Shown in pieces: positions 43,826 through 53,031 of a stretch of 64,000 nt of DNA. Numbering within the stretch: position 1 is the first letter of the stretch; each line of letters begins with the position of its first letter. The DNA lies in assembly GCA_003218395.1 (NCBI GenBank), contig QHNJ01000006.1, forward strand, positions 20,543 to 84,542. The letters run 5' to 3'. The notes below the pieces were generated by a model that worked only from the letters and a program-made list of their open reading frames with translations, was not told where the DNA came from and did not search any database. The position numbers and the translations under genes were made by a program. This DNA comes from Verrucomicrobiota bacterium (lineage in GTDB: Bacteria > Verrucomicrobiota > Verrucomicrobiia > Chthoniobacterales > UBA10450).

Positions 43826-45346
43826 ATGGGTGATTTCTTCGAAGAGCTTTTCGCGCGCGGGAATTCTTATTGGCTGACGCGCTTCATCATTCTGCGGCTG
43901 CTCGGTTCTGTTTATGCAATCGCATTTTTGATAGCAGCGCAGCAGTTGGTGCCGCTCATCGGCGAGCACGGATTAACTCCGGCGAATCATTTTCTTACCA
44001 GCATCCAAACGCAGCTTGGCTCGCGAATGGCCGGAATGTTCAATATCCCGACGCTGTTCTGGTTCGGCATCTCGGACAACGCACTGTCGATCTTCGCCTG
44101 GATTGGATTGGGTTTGTCGCTGATTGTTCTCGGGGGTTACGCGAATGCGATCATTCTCACGGTTCTCTGGGCGATGTACATGTCGATCGTCCACATCGGG
44201 CAAATCTGGTATGGGTACGGTTGGGAGATCCAACTGCTGGAAACCGGGTTTTTGTCGATCTTTCTGTGTCCTTTGCTCGACGGCCGCCCGTTTCCCAAAT
44301 GCCGGCCGCCAATCTTCGTTTTCTGGCTTTTTCGCTGGCTCGGTTTTCGGATCATGATTGGCGCGGGTCTAATCAAACTGCGCGGCGACACTTGCTGGCG
44401 CGATCTAACTTGTCTTTACTATCATTACGAAACACAGCCCATCCCGAATCCTATCAGTCGCTATCTGCATTTCGCGCCGGCTTGGTTTCACAAATTCGGA
44501 GTGGCCTGGAACCATTTCGTCGAATTGATCGTGCCGTGGTTCTCGTTCGGCCCGCGCACTGCGCGGCACATCGCAGGGATCTTGTTGGTCAGTTTTCAAA
44601 TGGTTCTGATCATTAGCGGCAACCTATCGTTTTTGAACTACGTCACCATCATTCCGTTCCTCGCCTGCTTCGACGACACGTTCCTTCGCCGCCTTTTGCC
44701 GAAGGCGCTGGTGAAGTGCGCGGAGAAGGCTGCGCAGGAATCGGAACCGTCGCGCATCAACAACACGGTCGCGATCGCATTGTCGATCCTGGTTGTCTAT
44801 CTGAGCATTGCGCCGGTCCTCAACCTGGTGTCCGGGCGGCAACTGATGAATTACTCCTATGATCCGCTTGATCTCGTAAATACGTACGGCGCATTTGGCA
44901 CCGTCGGCCGCGAACGTCCCGAAATTATTTTTGAAGGAACGAATGACGCATTGATCACGGGGGACACCAATTGGAAGGAATATGAGTTTAAAGCAAAGCC
45001 GGGTGATCCAAACCGTCGCCCGCCGTTCGTCGCGCCGTATCAACCGCGGATCGACTGGCAAATCTGGTTCGCAGCCATGGCGTCACCGGCCGAATACCCT
45101 TGGACACTGCATTTCGTCTGGAAACTCCTCCACAATGATCCCGGTACGCTCTCCCTCCTCGCCAATAGTCCGTTTCCAAGCACGCCGCCTAGGTATATTC
45201 GCGCACGCCTTTATCGTTACCAGTTCGCACCGTTGCGCGACAAAGCATGGTGGAGACGTGAACCAATCGGTGAATGGTTGCCCGCTCTCTCGATTGACGA
45301 CACAGAGTTTCGCCGTTTGCTCGGGGCGATGGATTGGTTGGATTAA
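43826..45346 (+). CDS. Lipase maturation factor (LMF1)-like membrane protein
   Basis: GYGWEIQLLETGFLSIFLCP; IMIGAGLIKLRGDTCWRDLTCLYYHYETQPIPNPISRYLHFAPAWFHKFGVAWNHFVELIVPW. Confidence 0.92.
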   Translation: MGDFFEELFARGNSYWLTRFIILRLLGSVYAIAFLIAAQQLVPLIGEHGLTPANHFLTSIQTQLGSRMAGMFNIPTLFWFGISDNALSIFAWIGLGLSLIVLGGYANAIILTVLWAMYMSIVHIGQIWYGYGWEIQLLETGFLSIFLCPLLDGRPFPKCRPPIFVFWLFRWLGFRIMIGAGLIKLRGDTCWRDLTCLYYHYETQPIPNPISRYLHFAPAWFHKFGVAWNHFVELIVPWFSFGPRTARHIAGILLVSFQMVLIISGNLSFLNYVTIIPFLACFDDTFLRRLLPKALVKCAEKAAQESEPSRINNTVAIALSILVVYLSIAPVLNLVSGRQLMNYSYDPLDLVNTYGAFGTVGRERPEIIFEGTNDALITGDTNWKEYEFKAKPGDPNRRPPFVAPYQPRIDWQIWFAAMASPAEYPWTLHFVWKLLHNDPGTLSLLANSPFPSTPPRYIRARLYRYQFAPLRDKAWWRREPIGEWLPALSIDDTEFRRLLGAMDWLD

Positions 45347-45376
45347 AGTCGACAATGACAAACAAGGCGGCTGCCC

Positions 45377-46195
45377 GTGAAGAAGTCTGTTCCAGTGATC
45401 AGTGCGAATTTCTTACAACGGATAGCCCAACCAGCGTCGCGTTTTCATCCTGATTACCTGGCTTATCGGGATCGGGAAATTACTTGGGCTGAGTTGGTCG
45501 CGCGGCTGCCGCACGTTGCCATGATCGGCGACAGCGTTTGCACGAACGTTTATATCTCCTCGCTCCTGAGCACGTTTTGGCGCGCGCGCACTTGTCGTGG
45601 TAATAACTGGTTTCTCGACACCAATCCATCGCCCGCGAGCATTCGAAGCGTCTCGAAGAGGCTGGAGGACTTCACCCCGTTTGTTGCTATGGAATACGCC
45701 GGCATCGGCGCGCTCGTCGATCACGGAGAAGAGCGGCAGAATTTTTTTCCCAGCGAACTGGAGCAGCCGGAGAGTCGTTTGCAGCGACAAAGCCGGCATC
45801 TTCGGGAAAATTTTGCACGACAGATGCGGCGGCTGATTTCATGCGCGCGCATGCAGCCTCACCGTGTTGCAATCGTGGTCTATGGTCTCGTGAATTTCGA
45901 GGCGTACTTCAAAGGGCGCGAAATCGCAGAGCGCCTGCGAGCGGAAGACGCGGCCCGTTATCCGCATCTGGAAACCACTTACAAATATTTCACTTCTTTC
46001 CGGCCAATCTACCGCCCCAATCTGATTCGTCTTGCACTGATGGTGAATGAGGAATTGCGCGCAATGGTGAGCGAGTTGAATCACGAATTTGGGGGAGACG
46101 TGAAGTTGCAGGTGCGATATTCGGATGCCTTAGCGACAGCCGATCTGAGCCGCGTCGAATTGCTTCACGCAATTCCGTCGGAGTCTCGAAGCTAA
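45377..46195 (+). CDS. SGNH/GDSL-hydrolase-like protein
   Basis: VAMIGDSVCTNVYISSLLSTFWRARTCRGNNWF contains GDS motif; otherwise unrecognised. Confidence 0.5.
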   Translation: MKKSVPVISANFLQRIAQPASRFHPDYLAYRDREITWAELVARLPHVAMIGDSVCTNVYISSLLSTFWRARTCRGNNWFLDTNPSPASIRSVSKRLEDFTPFVAMEYAGIGALVDHGEERQNFFPSELEQPESRLQRQSRHLRENFARQMRRLISCARMQPHRVAIVVYGLVNFEAYFKGREIAERLRAEDAARYPHLETTYKYFTSFRPIYRPNLIRLALMVNEELRAMVSELNHEFGGDVKLQVRYSDALATADLSRVELLHAIPSESRS

Positions 46196-46209
46196 GCACA
46201 AGATCGACA

Positions 46210-47265
46210 TTACAATCTGCGCTCTTCTAGTTGCGCAATTGTCTCGCGAATCATGCGGTAGCCGAAATGGCCCTGGCGGACTCGCAGCAATTCCGATCCG
46301 CGCCATTTTTGCTGGATCGCCTCGATATGTTCGGGTCGCGCGATTAAATCGAATTCGCCTGCGACGAACAGAACCCGAACAGGATCGCATAGCGGTTGAT
46401 TGTGCATCGGTGAGCTTAAATGAAAATGCCGCGCGACGAGAGATGGATCGATATTTGCCCGACGCAGTTCGCGCCGCATGAAACGGGCCGCTGGGCTCTC
46501 CCAGATCGCGTGCTCAACGTTTACGATCGGCGCCATTAACGCGACGAAACGAAAATCCCGCTCAACCGTGGCGAGAAGCGCGCCGATCCATCCGCCATAA
46601 CTGGTGCCGAGCACGCCGAACTGTTGGCAGCCGCGTTCGCGCAATATTGCCATCAGTTGCCGCAACTCGATTACCCCCTGACGCAACCCTTCCGCGTTGC
46701 GGATGAGATCGGCAGTGACCGCGAGCTCGCCATTCCAGTAGCCGCGCGGGACACGTGAATAGTGATACGGGAGGTGCACGAAGCATGCATTCCAACCGAG
46801 TTCGTTAAAGCGCGCAGCATAACGACGATACCCGATGTGGCTTGCCGACATGAGCGCGTGCAACATGAGGACTGTCGGTGCTTCCCAGCCTCGCGCGCAT
46901 GGGAAAAAATCGGCACGTGCGGTATTGTTAGCGGGAAAATTTGTATTGATTGGGCTGGGCCATGTGATTGTGACCCCAGGCCTTTCGCCGACTGGAGCGG
47001 CAATTTCAGCGTCATTTGGCACCGCATAAAAATTCTCGGCGGTGAGCTTCTCGCACGCTGTCACGTAGTGCTCCATTTCCCCACGACTGCGCGCGTGCAG
47101 ATGATGACGCGACTGAAGCAGATTTATCGACGCGCACATAAGTAAATCGACACCGCTCGCGGCAACACGCTGCATCCCGTGTCGTTCGGCTTCACTACGA
47201 AAGACGGGAAGATCACGAAGCGGAACAGAGGCGTGGTTGACGATATGGCGCGATTTCTTAAGCAT
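46210..47265 (-). CDS. Alpha/beta hydrolase (in-frame continuous with plsC remnant upstream)
   Basis: GVLGTSYGGWIGALLATVERDFRFVALMAPIVNVEH (G-x-S-x-G); VRVLFVAGEFDLIARPEHI; RQGHFGYRM. Confidence 0.8.
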   Translation of the reverse strand: MLKKSRHIVNHASVPLRDLPVFRSEAERHGMQRVAASGVDLLMCASINLLQSRHHLHARSRGEMEHYVTACEKLTAENFYAVPNDAEIAAPVGERPGVTITWPSPINTNFPANNTARADFFPCARGWEAPTVLMLHALMSASHIGYRRYAARFNELGWNACFVHLPYHYSRVPRGYWNGELAVTADLIRNAEGLRQGVIELRQLMAILRERGCQQFGVLGTSYGGWIGALLATVERDFRFVALMAPIVNVEHAIWESPAARFMRRELRRANIDPSLVARHFHLSSPMHNQPLCDPVRVLFVAGEFDLIARPEHIEAIQQKWRGSELLRVRQGHFGYRMIRETIAQLEERRL

Positions 47266-47872
47266 TCGCTCTCTTGGTGGATGTGGAAGATCGTCCGGTG
47301 TGAGCGAAAACTTTTCGTGCAACTCAGCGTACAGAAGTTTGAACGCGGCGGCCAATTCGCGCTCGATGCATGCGCGCGCGGTAGATTTTTCCAGATCGGG
47401 AAAATGTTTGATCGGATTGCCGAAGGCGATCCAAATGGGCGTGCGCCGCAGTGGCAACCAGCGTTCCTTTGAGTAGAGACGATCGCTGCCGACGATCACG
47501 CACGTTACGGATGCCGCCTTCTGGGAAGAGACCAACGATCCGCCCGTTCTTCAGCCGCTCAATCGCGCTGCGGATAGTCGCGCGATCGGCACGATTTCGA
47601 TCCGCCGGAAACGCATCAACAGCGCGCAAGAGAAATCCCAGCAACGGAAGGGGAAAGAATTCCGCCATTGCCATCCAATCGATCTTGCGCGGCACCACCG
47701 ACGAAATAATAAACGGATCGAAGTGGCTGATGTGATTTGCCGCCAGCAAAAATCCACCGTTGTGATTTGCATTTTTACCCCGCACAACGTGGACGCGCGC
47801 AACGCATCCAAACAGCAACTTCATCGAGATCGCGGCAACATAATTAGCAGCTGAATGAAACAGCGAGCGCAT
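47266..47872 (-). pseudogene. plsC: 1-acyl-sn-glycerol-3-phosphate acyltransferase (PlsC) with internal frameshifting deletion
   Basis: LLAANHISHFDPFIIS...VGLFPEGGIR in one frame, then VTCVIVGSDRLYSKERWLPLRRTPIWIAFGNPI in another, junction near 47500-47520. Confidence 0.75.
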
Positions 47873-48037
47873 CGAATGAGTTGATCTCCCTCGGGGGGCG
47901 CTAAGAAAGCACCGTTATTCGAGGTTGGTTCGGCGTTGAAGTTTCGACGCGGACAACCTCAGAAATGTTGTTGCACGTGATATGTAGGCGAAGGTCCGAG
48001 ACCGAGTCGCAGGTCATTTTCTCGACACCGGATCCTG

Positions 48038-48535
48038 TCATGTGCGGTTCCTTCTACGAGTTTCCGGTTTCGCGCGCTCGATTTCTGTGCTGATAGCTTC
48101 ATAATCCAGTTTTTCTACCGTCGTCTGCTGATTTCGAATCCGAAGGAGCCAAAGAAACGTGTTTGCATTATCCGGAGCATCAAGCAGGAGACATTTTGTA
48201 GAATTGCGATTCCAGACCGCCTTGATATAGCGGGGTAAAGGTGAATGGCGGAAAAAAACTTGCCCGTCTGATTCGCGAGAAAGAGTAATGATGCACGGCC
48301 CGCGCTCCGACCTCTCGTCGCAGCGCCAGTTTACTTTCCATCTATCATCTGGCGATGGACGAGTAGCATTAGCCAGCATCTCGTGAAGTCGCGACTGCGC
48401 GGGAAGAGCCAACGCAAGCGACGCTGCCACGAATGCTATTATTCCAAAGCGAGTTCCTTGCACCTCTTTAGATCGAGTTTGCCTGAAGCAAGAACGGGAA
48501 TTGCCCCGACGCGCTGGACGTGTTTGGGAATCCAC
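48038..48535 (-). CDS. Hypothetical protein
   Basis: ORF 165 aa, start uncertain, overlaps aas 3' end; internal signal-like segment. Confidence 0.35.
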   Translation of the reverse strand: MDSQTRPARRGNSRSCFRQTRSKEVQGTRFGIIAFVAASLALALPAQSRLHEMLANATRPSPDDRWKVNWRCDERSERGPCIITLSRESDGQVFFRHSPLPRYIKAVWNRNSTKCLLLDAPDNANTFLWLLRIRNQQTTVEKLDYEAISTEIERAKPETRRRNRT

Positions 48536-50634
48536 AAGTTTGGCACACCGGCATCATGAAGTTTTTTGCGCAACTGGGCAAGATCGACATCTACCGCACT
48601 GAGCAGCACGAGCGCTTCGCCTTTGGCTTTGTCTTGCACTCCCACAATGGCGACCATGCGTTCATCTTTTCCGGAGAGATCGAGCAAGTCGACGATCTTA
48701 TGTTCGATCACTTCGTGTGGCACCATTTCCCCGCCGATTTTTGAGAAGCGAGAGAGACGTCCTTCGATGTAAAGAAATCCGTCCTCATCGAACCGGCCGA
48801 GGTCGCCGGTTTTGAGCCAGCCATCTTGAAGCACATCGGCTGTGCGTTCTGGATCGCGCAGATAACCTTCAAATATGTTTACTCCACGGAGCCAAAGCAT
48901 TCCGCTTTCGTGCAACGAAAGTTTGCGGTTCGTCTCTGGTTCGCGAATTTCCGCGGCGATTCCGGGGGCCATTTTTCCCACGGAACCCAAACGACTCGAC
49001 GGTTGTACCTGTTCGCCCTGCTTGGTCGGTCGCGGCTCGGGTAGATTTACGCTCACAACCGGCGAAGTTTCGGTGAGCCCGTAGCCTTCAAACACTCTCT
49101 GGTTGAAGCGTTCCTCGAAATTTTTCGCGAGATCGAGGGGAAGCTTTTCCGCGCCGGTGATGACGAGACGCAAACTGCGGAGCTTGTCCGGGTCGACTTT
49201 TCGCAAATAACCGCGCAAAAAAGTGGGTGTCGCCAGCAGAAGCGTCAGTTTATGTCGTTCGATCAACGCTGCATTCTTTGTTGCTTCCAACGGATTTGGA
49301 TAAGTAACAATGGGCACGCCTTCGATAAGCGGATACCAAAGCGTGACGGTCGATCCGAACGTGTGGAAAAACGGCAGGGATGCGAGAATGGCGTCCTCTT
49401 TCTTCGCGTCGAGCAACTGTCGGAACTGCGAGACGTTTCCGACAATGTTGCGGTGGCTCATCACGACTCCTTTTGGGTCGCCGGTGCTTCCACTCGTAAA
49501 AAGCAAGAGCGCTTCTATGTGACCGCCTGCTTTTGGAATTTGCAAAAGCCACCAAAGCAAACGCGCCGGAACGAGGATCGACATGATCCACCATAAAATG
49601 ATTTGGCGTTTCATTCGCGGCATCAGTTCGTCCAGCTTGAGAACCCGTTCCGGCCACGGAAAACCTTTGAGGCGTTCCATGAATTGCGTGGCCGAAATTG
49701 CGACCCGCAAATTGGCGCGCCTGCAGCAAGATTCATTGGCCGCTCGTCCGATTGTAAAATTAAGATTGACTGGAACTTTGTCTGCCAGTGTCACTGCCAG
49801 ATTCGCCAGCATCGATCCTTTGCTCGCAGGCAGGACAATGGCAATTCGCTCGCCGGGAAATTCCTTTCGAAGATAACGGCTCAATGCCGCGGCGGCGCCG
49901 AGCAATTTCGACCGGGTCAAGAGGCTGTGATCGAGTCCATCGACGACGGCAGTCGCGAAGGGTCTTTTCTTCAATCCGAGAATGCACAGCTCAGCAAGAT
50001 GTCGATCTAACGATGGCCGCCGGCTGAAACAAAATTCGCCGAGCTTGAGCAACTCTTCGCGCACGGTCGCGATATCGGCAGCATTCGCTTCGAGCGGCTT
50101 ACCGAACGCAATTGTAACAGGATACGGGATGCGCTTCGGGAACTTCGTGAAAAATTTTCCGCCTTGGAATGAGAAAATTGAGCCCCAGAGCTGGTCGAGC
50201 CAGACCGGGACGACCGTCGCATTGACGTGGCGTGCAATTAACTCGTAACCACGCCGCAGCCGCAATAACGTTCCGGTGCGTTCAAGCTGGCCTTCGGGAA
50301 AAAGACAGACGATCTCACCCTCGGCGATTTTTTCCGTCGCGGCGCGAATGGCGGAATGCGAATGCCGCGTATCGATCGGGATGCATTGCACCAGCCGCAA
50401 AAACGGATGCAGGAGAGGCTTGCGATAAAATTCCTCGTCGATGATGTACCGAATTGGACGCGGGCAAGTGAGTTGCAAGACGATGGCATCAACCCAGCTA
50501 ATGTGGTTGGGCAAAAGAAGAAATCCGCCTTCCGGCAGATTGTTGATTCCCAGCGCAGTGACCCGATAAAAGCAACGCACCAGCGCGCGGCCGAAGAAAT
50601 AGAGCGCGCGTTCAGCGGCGGACATGGAAGCCAT
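48439..50634 (-). CDS. Bifunctional acyltransferase / acyl-ACP (AMP-dependent) synthetase, Aas-like
   Basis: N-term PlsC domain LLLPNHISWVDAIVLQ...FPEGQLERTG; C-term AMP-binding LLFTSGSTGDPKGVVMSHRNI. Confidence 0.93.
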   Translation of the reverse strand: MASMSAAERALYFFGRALVRCFYRVTALGINNLPEGGFLLLPNHISWVDAIVLQLTCPRPIRYIIDEEFYRKPLLHPFLRLVQCIPIDTRHSHSAIRAATEKIAEGEIVCLFPEGQLERTGTLLRLRRGYELIARHVNATVVPVWLDQLWGSIFSFQGGKFFTKFPKRIPYPVTIAFGKPLEANAADIATVREELLKLGEFCFSRRPSLDRHLAELCILGLKKRPFATAVVDGLDHSLLTRSKLLGAAAALSRYLRKEFPGERIAIVLPASKGSMLANLAVTLADKVPVNLNFTIGRAANESCCRRANLRVAISATQFMERLKGFPWPERVLKLDELMPRMKRQIILWWIMSILVPARLLWWLLQIPKAGGHIEALLLFTSGSTGDPKGVVMSHRNIVGNVSQFRQLLDAKKEDAILASLPFFHTFGSTVTLWYPLIEGVPIVTYPNPLEATKNAALIERHKLTLLLATPTFLRGYLRKVDPDKLRSLRLVITGAEKLPLDLAKNFEERFNQRVFEGYGLTETSPVVSVNLPEPRPTKQGEQVQPSSRLGSVGKMAPGIAAEIREPETNRKLSLHESGMLWLRGVNIFEGYLRDPERTADVLQDGWLKTGDLGRFDEDGFLYIEGRLSRFSKIGGEMVPHEVIEHKIVDLLDLSGKDERMVAIVGVQDKAKGEALVLLSAVDVDLAQLRKKLHDAGVPNLWIPKHVQRVGAIPVLASGKLDLKRCKELALE

Positions 50635-50696
50635 CGTTTATCATTTACAATTAACGCGTGGCCATCTGCAATCGGCAACTGGCGGTGGAAGGTGGC

Positions 50697-51947
50697 ATGA
50701 AGAAATCCATTAGCGGCGCGAACGGTGCGCTGTTGCTTCTGCTCGGGATCAATTTGCTTAATTACATCGATCGGCAAATTCTGGCCGCGCTCGAGCCTGA
50801 TATTCGCGCGAGTTTTTTCGCAACTGGCGACGTAAACGCCATGACGAAGACCGGTCTGCTCGGTGACGCGTTTTTCGTAACTTACATGATCAGCGCACCG
50901 ATTCTCGGCTTGCTCGCCGATCGGTTCTCGCGATGGATGATCGTCGGTTCTGCTGTGATCTTGTGGAGCGTGGCCAGCGGCGGCTCCGGTTTGGCGGCAA
51001 CGTTCGCTGTTCTGTTTGCGACTCGAATTTGCGTTGGAATTGGCGAAGGCGGCTACGGCCCGGCTGCACCGACAATCTTATCCGATCTTTTCCCGATTGA
51101 AACTCGCGGCCGGGTCATGGCGATTTTTTGCGCGGCCATTCCAGTCGGCAGCGCGCTGGGCTATGTCATCGGTGGCTTGATCGGTGCTCACCTCGGCTGG
51201 CGCTGGGCATTCTATCTCGTGGCGCCGCCGGGTTTGCTGCTGGGCCTGCTGTGTTTCTGGCAACGCGATCCGCGCGTTACCGCACATCACCTGGTGCAAG
51301 AATCGCCGCGTCGCAGCCTTAGGGATTACCTGAGACTCTTCCGCACACGCTCTTATCTCATCAATTGCATCGCGCAAACATTAATGACTTTTGTAACTGG
51401 TGGGTTGGGGTACTGGGTATCGGCTTACCTCGCTTATCGAAATCAAAGCCCGGCCTTGAGCAGAACGATCTTCGGACTAATCACTGTAGTCGCTGGTTTG
51501 ACCTCGACGCTTCTGGGCGGCATCGTTGCGGATAAGTTGCGTTCGCGTTTCGCTGGTTCCTATTTCTGGGTCTCGGGAATCGGCATGCTAATCGCATGTC
51601 CAATTTTCATTGCGACCCTTTACATTCCGTTTCCCGCGGCATGGATCGCGATGTTCTTCGCGATCTTTTTCTTGTTCTTGAACACAGGTCCCTCAAACAC
51701 GGCGCTGGCTAACGTCTCGCTGCCAGCCGTGCGCGCCACGGCATTTGCCCTAAACATTTTCGTCATCCACGCATTAGGCGACGTGCAAGCATTCTGGCTG
51801 CTTGGTTACATCGGCGGTCATACGAGCATGCATGTAGCGTTCCTGTTTGTGTCCGGAATAATTTTCCTCTCCGGCCTGGCTTGGCTCATTGGTGCGAAAT
51901 ATCTTCCTGCAGACACGGCTGCAGTAGAAACTGCCGGGATCAACTGA
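50697..51947 (+). CDS. MFS transporter (spinster-like)
   Basis: NLLNYIDRQILAALEPDIRASF; LADRFSRW; RICVGIGEGGYGPAAPTILSDLFPIETRGR; 12 TM pattern. Confidence 0.92.
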   Translation: MKKSISGANGALLLLLGINLLNYIDRQILAALEPDIRASFFATGDVNAMTKTGLLGDAFFVTYMISAPILGLLADRFSRWMIVGSAVILWSVASGGSGLAATFAVLFATRICVGIGEGGYGPAAPTILSDLFPIETRGRVMAIFCAAIPVGSALGYVIGGLIGAHLGWRWAFYLVAPPGLLLGLLCFWQRDPRVTAHHLVQESPRRSLRDYLRLFRTRSYLINCIAQTLMTFVTGGLGYWVSAYLAYRNQSPALSRTIFGLITVVAGLTSTLLGGIVADKLRSRFAGSYFWVSGIGMLIACPIFIATLYIPFPAAWIAMFFAIFFLFLNTGPSNTALANVSLPAVRATAFALNIFVIHALGDVQAFWLLGYIGGHTSMHVAFLFVSGIIFLSGLAWLIGAKYLPADTAAVETAGIN

Positions 51948-51967
51948 ACGCGCATCTGATCTGGGTA

Positions 51968-52750
51968 ATGCTTATGTCAATCTTTTGCTACCTATCGATC
52001 AGCTCGCTGATGCTGCTTGGAACTATCGCATACGGCGATGGAGTTCCGGAGGATTGTACCCAACTCATCTTCGGCATCGCACCGACGTGGAATTCAATCC
52101 GCGGAGAGCTGCGTTTATTTGAGCGATCGGGCAACGGGGATTGGACGCTCGTGGCTGGACCTTTCCCGGTCCTGTTTGGCAAGAATGGAGTTGCTTGGGG
52201 AACGGGCCGCGCTGGACAGAACGAGCCGGGACTCCGAAAGCAAGAACGCGACGGACGAGCGCCCTCGGGAGTTTTTGAAATCGGCGAGATTTTCGGATAC
52301 GACTCAAAGTTGCCTCCCGGAGCCGACTACCCGTATCACCAAGTAACCGAAGCAGACGTGTGGAGCGATGACCCGCGGTCGCCGAATTACAATCGCCATA
52401 TTGTAATTGATCCCAAGAATCCTCCGGACAATTACACGCACGAAAAAATGCGCTCGGGTGATTTTGCGTATCATTGGCTCATCGAGATCCGACACAACTC
52501 CGATCCGCCGATACCCGGCGCAGGCAGCGCGATTTTTTTTCATATTCGGCGCGGTGTTAATCGGCCGACCACGGGCTGTACGACGATGGCAAAGCCAGAT
52601 CTCGTGAAGTTGATCACATGGTTGCGAGCCAGGCGCCATCCTTGTTATGCACTATTGCCCGCTATCGAATACGAAAAAAAATGGGGTCCCTGGCACCTGC
52701 CTTCTCCAGAAACGTTACGCGTCGGGAGTTCCTCGTCGTCGACTCATTGA
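51968..52750 (+). CDS. L,D-transpeptidase (YkuD/ErfK) family protein
   Basis: FFHIRRGVNRPTTGCTTM catalytic motif; signal-like N-terminus. Confidence 0.85.
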   Translation: MLMSIFCYLSISSLMLLGTIAYGDGVPEDCTQLIFGIAPTWNSIRGELRLFERSGNGDWTLVAGPFPVLFGKNGVAWGTGRAGQNEPGLRKQERDGRAPSGVFEIGEIFGYDSKLPPGADYPYHQVTEADVWSDDPRSPNYNRHIVIDPKNPPDNYTHEKMRSGDFAYHWLIEIRHNSDPPIPGAGSAIFFHIRRGVNRPTTGCTTMAKPDLVKLITWLRARRHPCYALLPAIEYEKKWGPWHLPSPETLRVGSSSSSTH

Positions 52751-52791
52751 TTCCTGGGATTGTTTAGTTAGGTTCTCGTTAACTCATTCTC

Positions 52792-53031
52792 ATGCGAAGG
52801 CGCTCTAACCCTGAGTCGGAAGCGAACATCCGCCGCATCGACACGAAAGCTCGTGCGAAGAAGCAAACGCATGGCTTTCAGGTCCATTTTCTTCGCGGCA
52901 GTGAAGTCGTGACAAAGATGTTTAGCGACAGCATCTACGGAGGAAAGGAGGCAGCAAGACGTGCCGCGCGGAAATTCAAGCGCGAGGTCATCCGCCGTTT
53001 GCCGCAGCGGAGATTTGTTGGTTTCAAGTGA
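52792..53031 (+). CDS. Small basic protein with AP2-like fold signature
   Basis: THGFQVHFLRGSEVVTKMFSDSIYGGKEAARRAARKFKREV. Confidence 0.6.
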   Translation: MRRRSNPESEANIRRIDTKARAKKQTHGFQVHFLRGSEVVTKMFSDSIYGGKEAARRAARKFKREVIRRLPQRRFVGFK

